From Candidatus Zixiibacteriota bacterium (GTDB lineage: Bacteria > Zixibacteria > MSB-5A5 > WJJR01): DNA of 5,784 nucleotides. The notes beneath the pieces were generated by a model, which had not been told where the DNA came from, made no database searches, and was given only the letters and a program-made list of their open reading frames with translations. Within the stretch, counting starts at the first letter, position 1, and every line of letters starts with the position of its first letter. The stretch covers positions 1 to 5,784 of the forward strand of contig JAGVEK010000005.1 of the NCBI GenBank assembly GCA_020058315.1. The letters are read 5' to 3'. Below, one piece after another: positions 3,799 to 5,784 of this stretch. Position numbers and translations under genes: made by a program.

Positions 3799-5784
3799 CT
3801 AGCTTTTGACAGGAACTGAGAACTCAGCGAAGAGGGCACCTGCATTCAGCTTGTGTTGGGCCAACTGCTCTGCGATTGCAGCTTCGTCGTTCCAACGACC
3901 AAGGCCGTCTGCGAGGGCCACAGCGAAGGAGGCAATTGCTCTCTTGAGTTGTTCGAGCTTGTCCGGAGTGACAATCCGCATCCGATCGATCTTAATCGCA
4001 TCATTGTGGAGCGTGTCACTTGGGTGCAACATGATCGGCAGTTGGGAAGCATCCGGATATTCGTTCCCATCCCACCGAACACTTCCACCGAGTTGGTCGG
4101 CATCTTTCTTAGCGATTGTGCTGGTGCTGCGGCCGGTCTTTAGTTCGATGACAGCATGATGAGTGTTATCCAAAATCCAGAGGTTGTCCGGACCGATCCC
4201 ATATTGCTTCTCGGGGCGTGCTGAGACGAATCCGAGGTGGCGTCCAATCTCTTCCCATGCGGCTTCAGCTTGAAGGGAACGGGTGTCATCACCCCACGCA
4301 ATCTCATCAAATAGCGCGCGTACACCGAGCACAAGTTGAGTTGGATCGGTGTACTGGCTACTCAGGAAGTCCGCAGCTGCTCGCGCTTGAGTAGCAGTTG
4401 CGCGAAGTTTGGTCGGATTGATTCCGGACAGGGGCCGCAGCAACAGCGAATTATCCGAGATGGCTGTATGTTGTTTCTGCTGAGCGAGATTGGGGTCGAT
4501 GAGATGGGTGTATGCCGCCTGCTGCTCGCGCATTAGGCCGCGGAGTTCAACATCGTCGGTGTCGTTGATCGCGCGCTGAAGGCGGTCCGCCGCGGCGCGG
4601 GTCTGGCCGCGAGCTGCCAAGTCGAACGCCTCCCGATTGGCGATTGCCTCGGGGCGAACGAGTCCGGAGTCTGCGTAGCGAACTTCCGCACGTGCGCGGC
4701 GGCTAGGTGTGACCCAGTTCGGATCTTCGGTAAGGCATGCTGTCAATGCCGCCCGGACGGCGTCCAGGCCTTTGTGCTGAATCTGGCGAGCAATGTCGTC
4801 ACTCAGGTCAAGCTGGGCTCGGGTGGCCGGTGAGAAGTGCTCCCGGAGTTGCGGGTCGCTCGTGGCGACTGCGAGGGCAGCGCCCATCAGCAGCACCGCG
4901 CAGAAATCGTTGGCCGAGCGAATGCCTCGCCCCATACCTTGCTCGATGCGTTGAATCACTCGAATGCGCCGTGCCGGGCTCCGAACTAGGACCGCGTTCT
5001 CGCGACGCTCGGTTGCATCCATCGGCTCCGGAACGCCATCCAGGATCAGCAGGCGACATGCGTCGTCCGGCAGATCAACTCCGTCATACTTGTTGACCAT
5101 CACGACCAAGCCAACATGCGACGTCTTGAGCGCCTGGACAGTCGACTTGAGATCTTTAACATAGGCAGTCACGTCGGCATGATCAGCCCACCGCGCTGCG
5201 GCGGTTCCGCTCGGAACCAAAACAACGACGTTGATGGGCTCAGCGTCCACGACGCCGTCGCCATCTCGGTCGCCGTCGGCGAACTGCCGGGCGAGCACGC
5301 GCACAGCCTCGTCGTCGAGTGAGGGGTTAAGCGCTACAGGTGCCAAGATCATGCGGTCGCCCAGATCTGCGGCACTACCCGGTGTAAGTGCTCGCTTTAG
5401 TGTCGATGGGTCGGCGTCCATGTCGGTGACCAACACACTGTCGTCTGACAGCGTCGCTGTCAGATAAACGCGACGCTTCGCGTGAACGAACGAGGGAATC
5501 ACGCTAATTGGCAGTGCCGGTGGCCGAATCTCGATGCCACGCGGGGTGACGGTCGCGGCGCATAGTTTGAGTACGTCAGACACCAATGGCCACTCAAACT
5601 TAAACTCGTCATCATTCCGACATGGGTAAAGAGCACCCCATATCTCCTCCTGCCTATCCACCCAGGCCCAATACGGGATGCGCAGCAGCGCGGAATAATC
5701 GCGACTCTGGATATCCATCCATGACTTGAGCGACTGCGCCTTCAGATCGTCTTCGAATATTTTTAGTAGCTTATCGTAGGCGTC
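3799..5784 (-). CDS. XPD/DinG-like defence helicase with C-terminal PD-(D/E)xK domain (5' end outside the window)
   Basis: The frame is open to the right edge, so the 661 visible residues are the C-terminal part of a longer protein; an internal ATG at 5718 is probably not the start. Numbering from the edge, RRVYLTATL (104-112) is superfamily 2 helicase motif III. VVMVNKYDGVDLPDDACRLL (227-246) is motif V, and QRIEQGMGRGIR (278-289) is motif VI with its arginine finger. ATP-binding motifs I and II must lie beyond the window. Residues 310-480 are mostly helical. Residues 505-570 form a second nuclease-like unit: D533 in GIGPDNLWIL, E547 and K549 in AVIELKTG, and Q564, the PD-(D/E)xK layout. The protein would be an ATP-driven DNA translocase or helicase with its own cutting or DNA-end-binding domain, working with the Shedu nuclease encoded 44 bases downstream. 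A short DxDxDGxxD loop at 172-180 is odd. The exact family is uncertain. Confidence 0.8.
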   Translation of the reverse strand, partial: DAYDKLLKIFEDDLKAQSLKSWMDIQSRDYSALLRIPYWAWVDRQEEIWGALYPCRNDDEFKFEWPLVSDVLKLCAATVTPRGIEIRPPALPISVIPSFVHAKRRVYLTATLSDDSVLVTDMDADPSTLKRALTPGSAADLGDRMILAPVALNPSLDDEAVRVLARQFADGDRDGDGVVDAEPINVVVLVPSGTAAARWADHADVTAYVKDLKSTVQALKTSHVGLVVMVNKYDGVDLPDDACRLLILDGVPEPMDATERRENAVLVRSPARRIRVIQRIEQGMGRGIRSANDFCAVLLMGAALAVATSDPQLREHFSPATRAQLDLSDDIARQIQHKGLDAVRAALTACLTEDPNWVTPSRRARAEVRYADSGLVRPEAIANREAFDLAARGQTRAAADRLQRAINDTDDVELRGLMREQQAAYTHLIDPNLAQQKQHTAISDNSLLLRPLSGINPTKLRATATQARAAADFLSSQYTDPTQLVLGVRALFDEIAWGDDTRSLQAEAAWEEIGRHLGFVSARPEKQYGIGPDNLWILDNTHHAVIELKTGRSTSTIAKKDADQLGGSVRWDGNEYPDASQLPIMLHPSDTLHNDAIKIDRMRIVTPDKLEQLKRAIASFAVALADGLGRWNDEAAIAEQLAQHKLNAGALFAEFSVPVKS

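Noticed and set aside
4737..5096. 119-residue plus-strand frame opposite the helicase
   Set aside because: Proline/arginine-rich antisense shadow of the helicase motif V-VI region.
5716..5718. ATG at 5718 as the true start of the helicase
   Set aside because: The same frame continues without a stop for 22 more codons to the edge, and the visible part lacks helicase motifs I and II, so the true start lies outside the window.

Overview
The window comes from a high-GC Gram-positive genome, most likely a mycolic-acid actinomycete (Mycobacterium/Mycolicibacterium, Rhodococcus, Gordonia or Nocardia type). This rests on GC-rich third codon positions in most genes, GTG/TTG start options, and protein families I recognise from actinobacterial mobile elements. 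The gene content (antirestriction, phage-type regulator with an ImmA/IrrE partner, recombinase-like protein, defence nuclease and helicase) points to an accessory region: an integrative or conjugative element, a plasmid, or a prophage-like island. No tRNA, rRNA, CRISPR array or insertion sequence is visible.

Layout. Bases 1-100 hold what may be the tail of an unidentified upstream gene. Bases 93-740 (+) encode an acidic ArdA-family antirestriction protein. Bases 741-883 are an AT-richer regulatory gap with a good promoter and operator-like repeats. Bases 884-2628 (+) hold a three-gene module: an XRE-type repressor, an ImmA/IrrE-family protein whose zinc motif reads YEFKH instead of HEFKH, and a stand-alone serine-recombinase-like domain without the nucleophilic serine or a DNA-binding tail. 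After a short convergent junction (2629-2668), the minus strand carries a two-gene operon read from the right edge inwards: a partial XPD/DinG-like helicase with a C-terminal PD-(D/E)xK domain (3799-5784), then, 44 bases downstream, a Shedu-type (SduA, DUF4263) nuclease starting at TTG (2669-3754).

How the genes may work together. ArdA would protect an incoming element from type I restriction. The XRE/ImmA-like/recombinase-like module looks like a lysogeny-type control unit, but two of its proteins lack residues that their families need for catalysis, so it may be regulatory or decaying. The minus-strand operon is a likely anti-phage system in which a helicase carrying its own nuclease-like domain is paired with a Shedu nuclease. 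The element would thus carry both an anti-defence gene and a defence operon. Functions are inferred from motifs; no database search was run.
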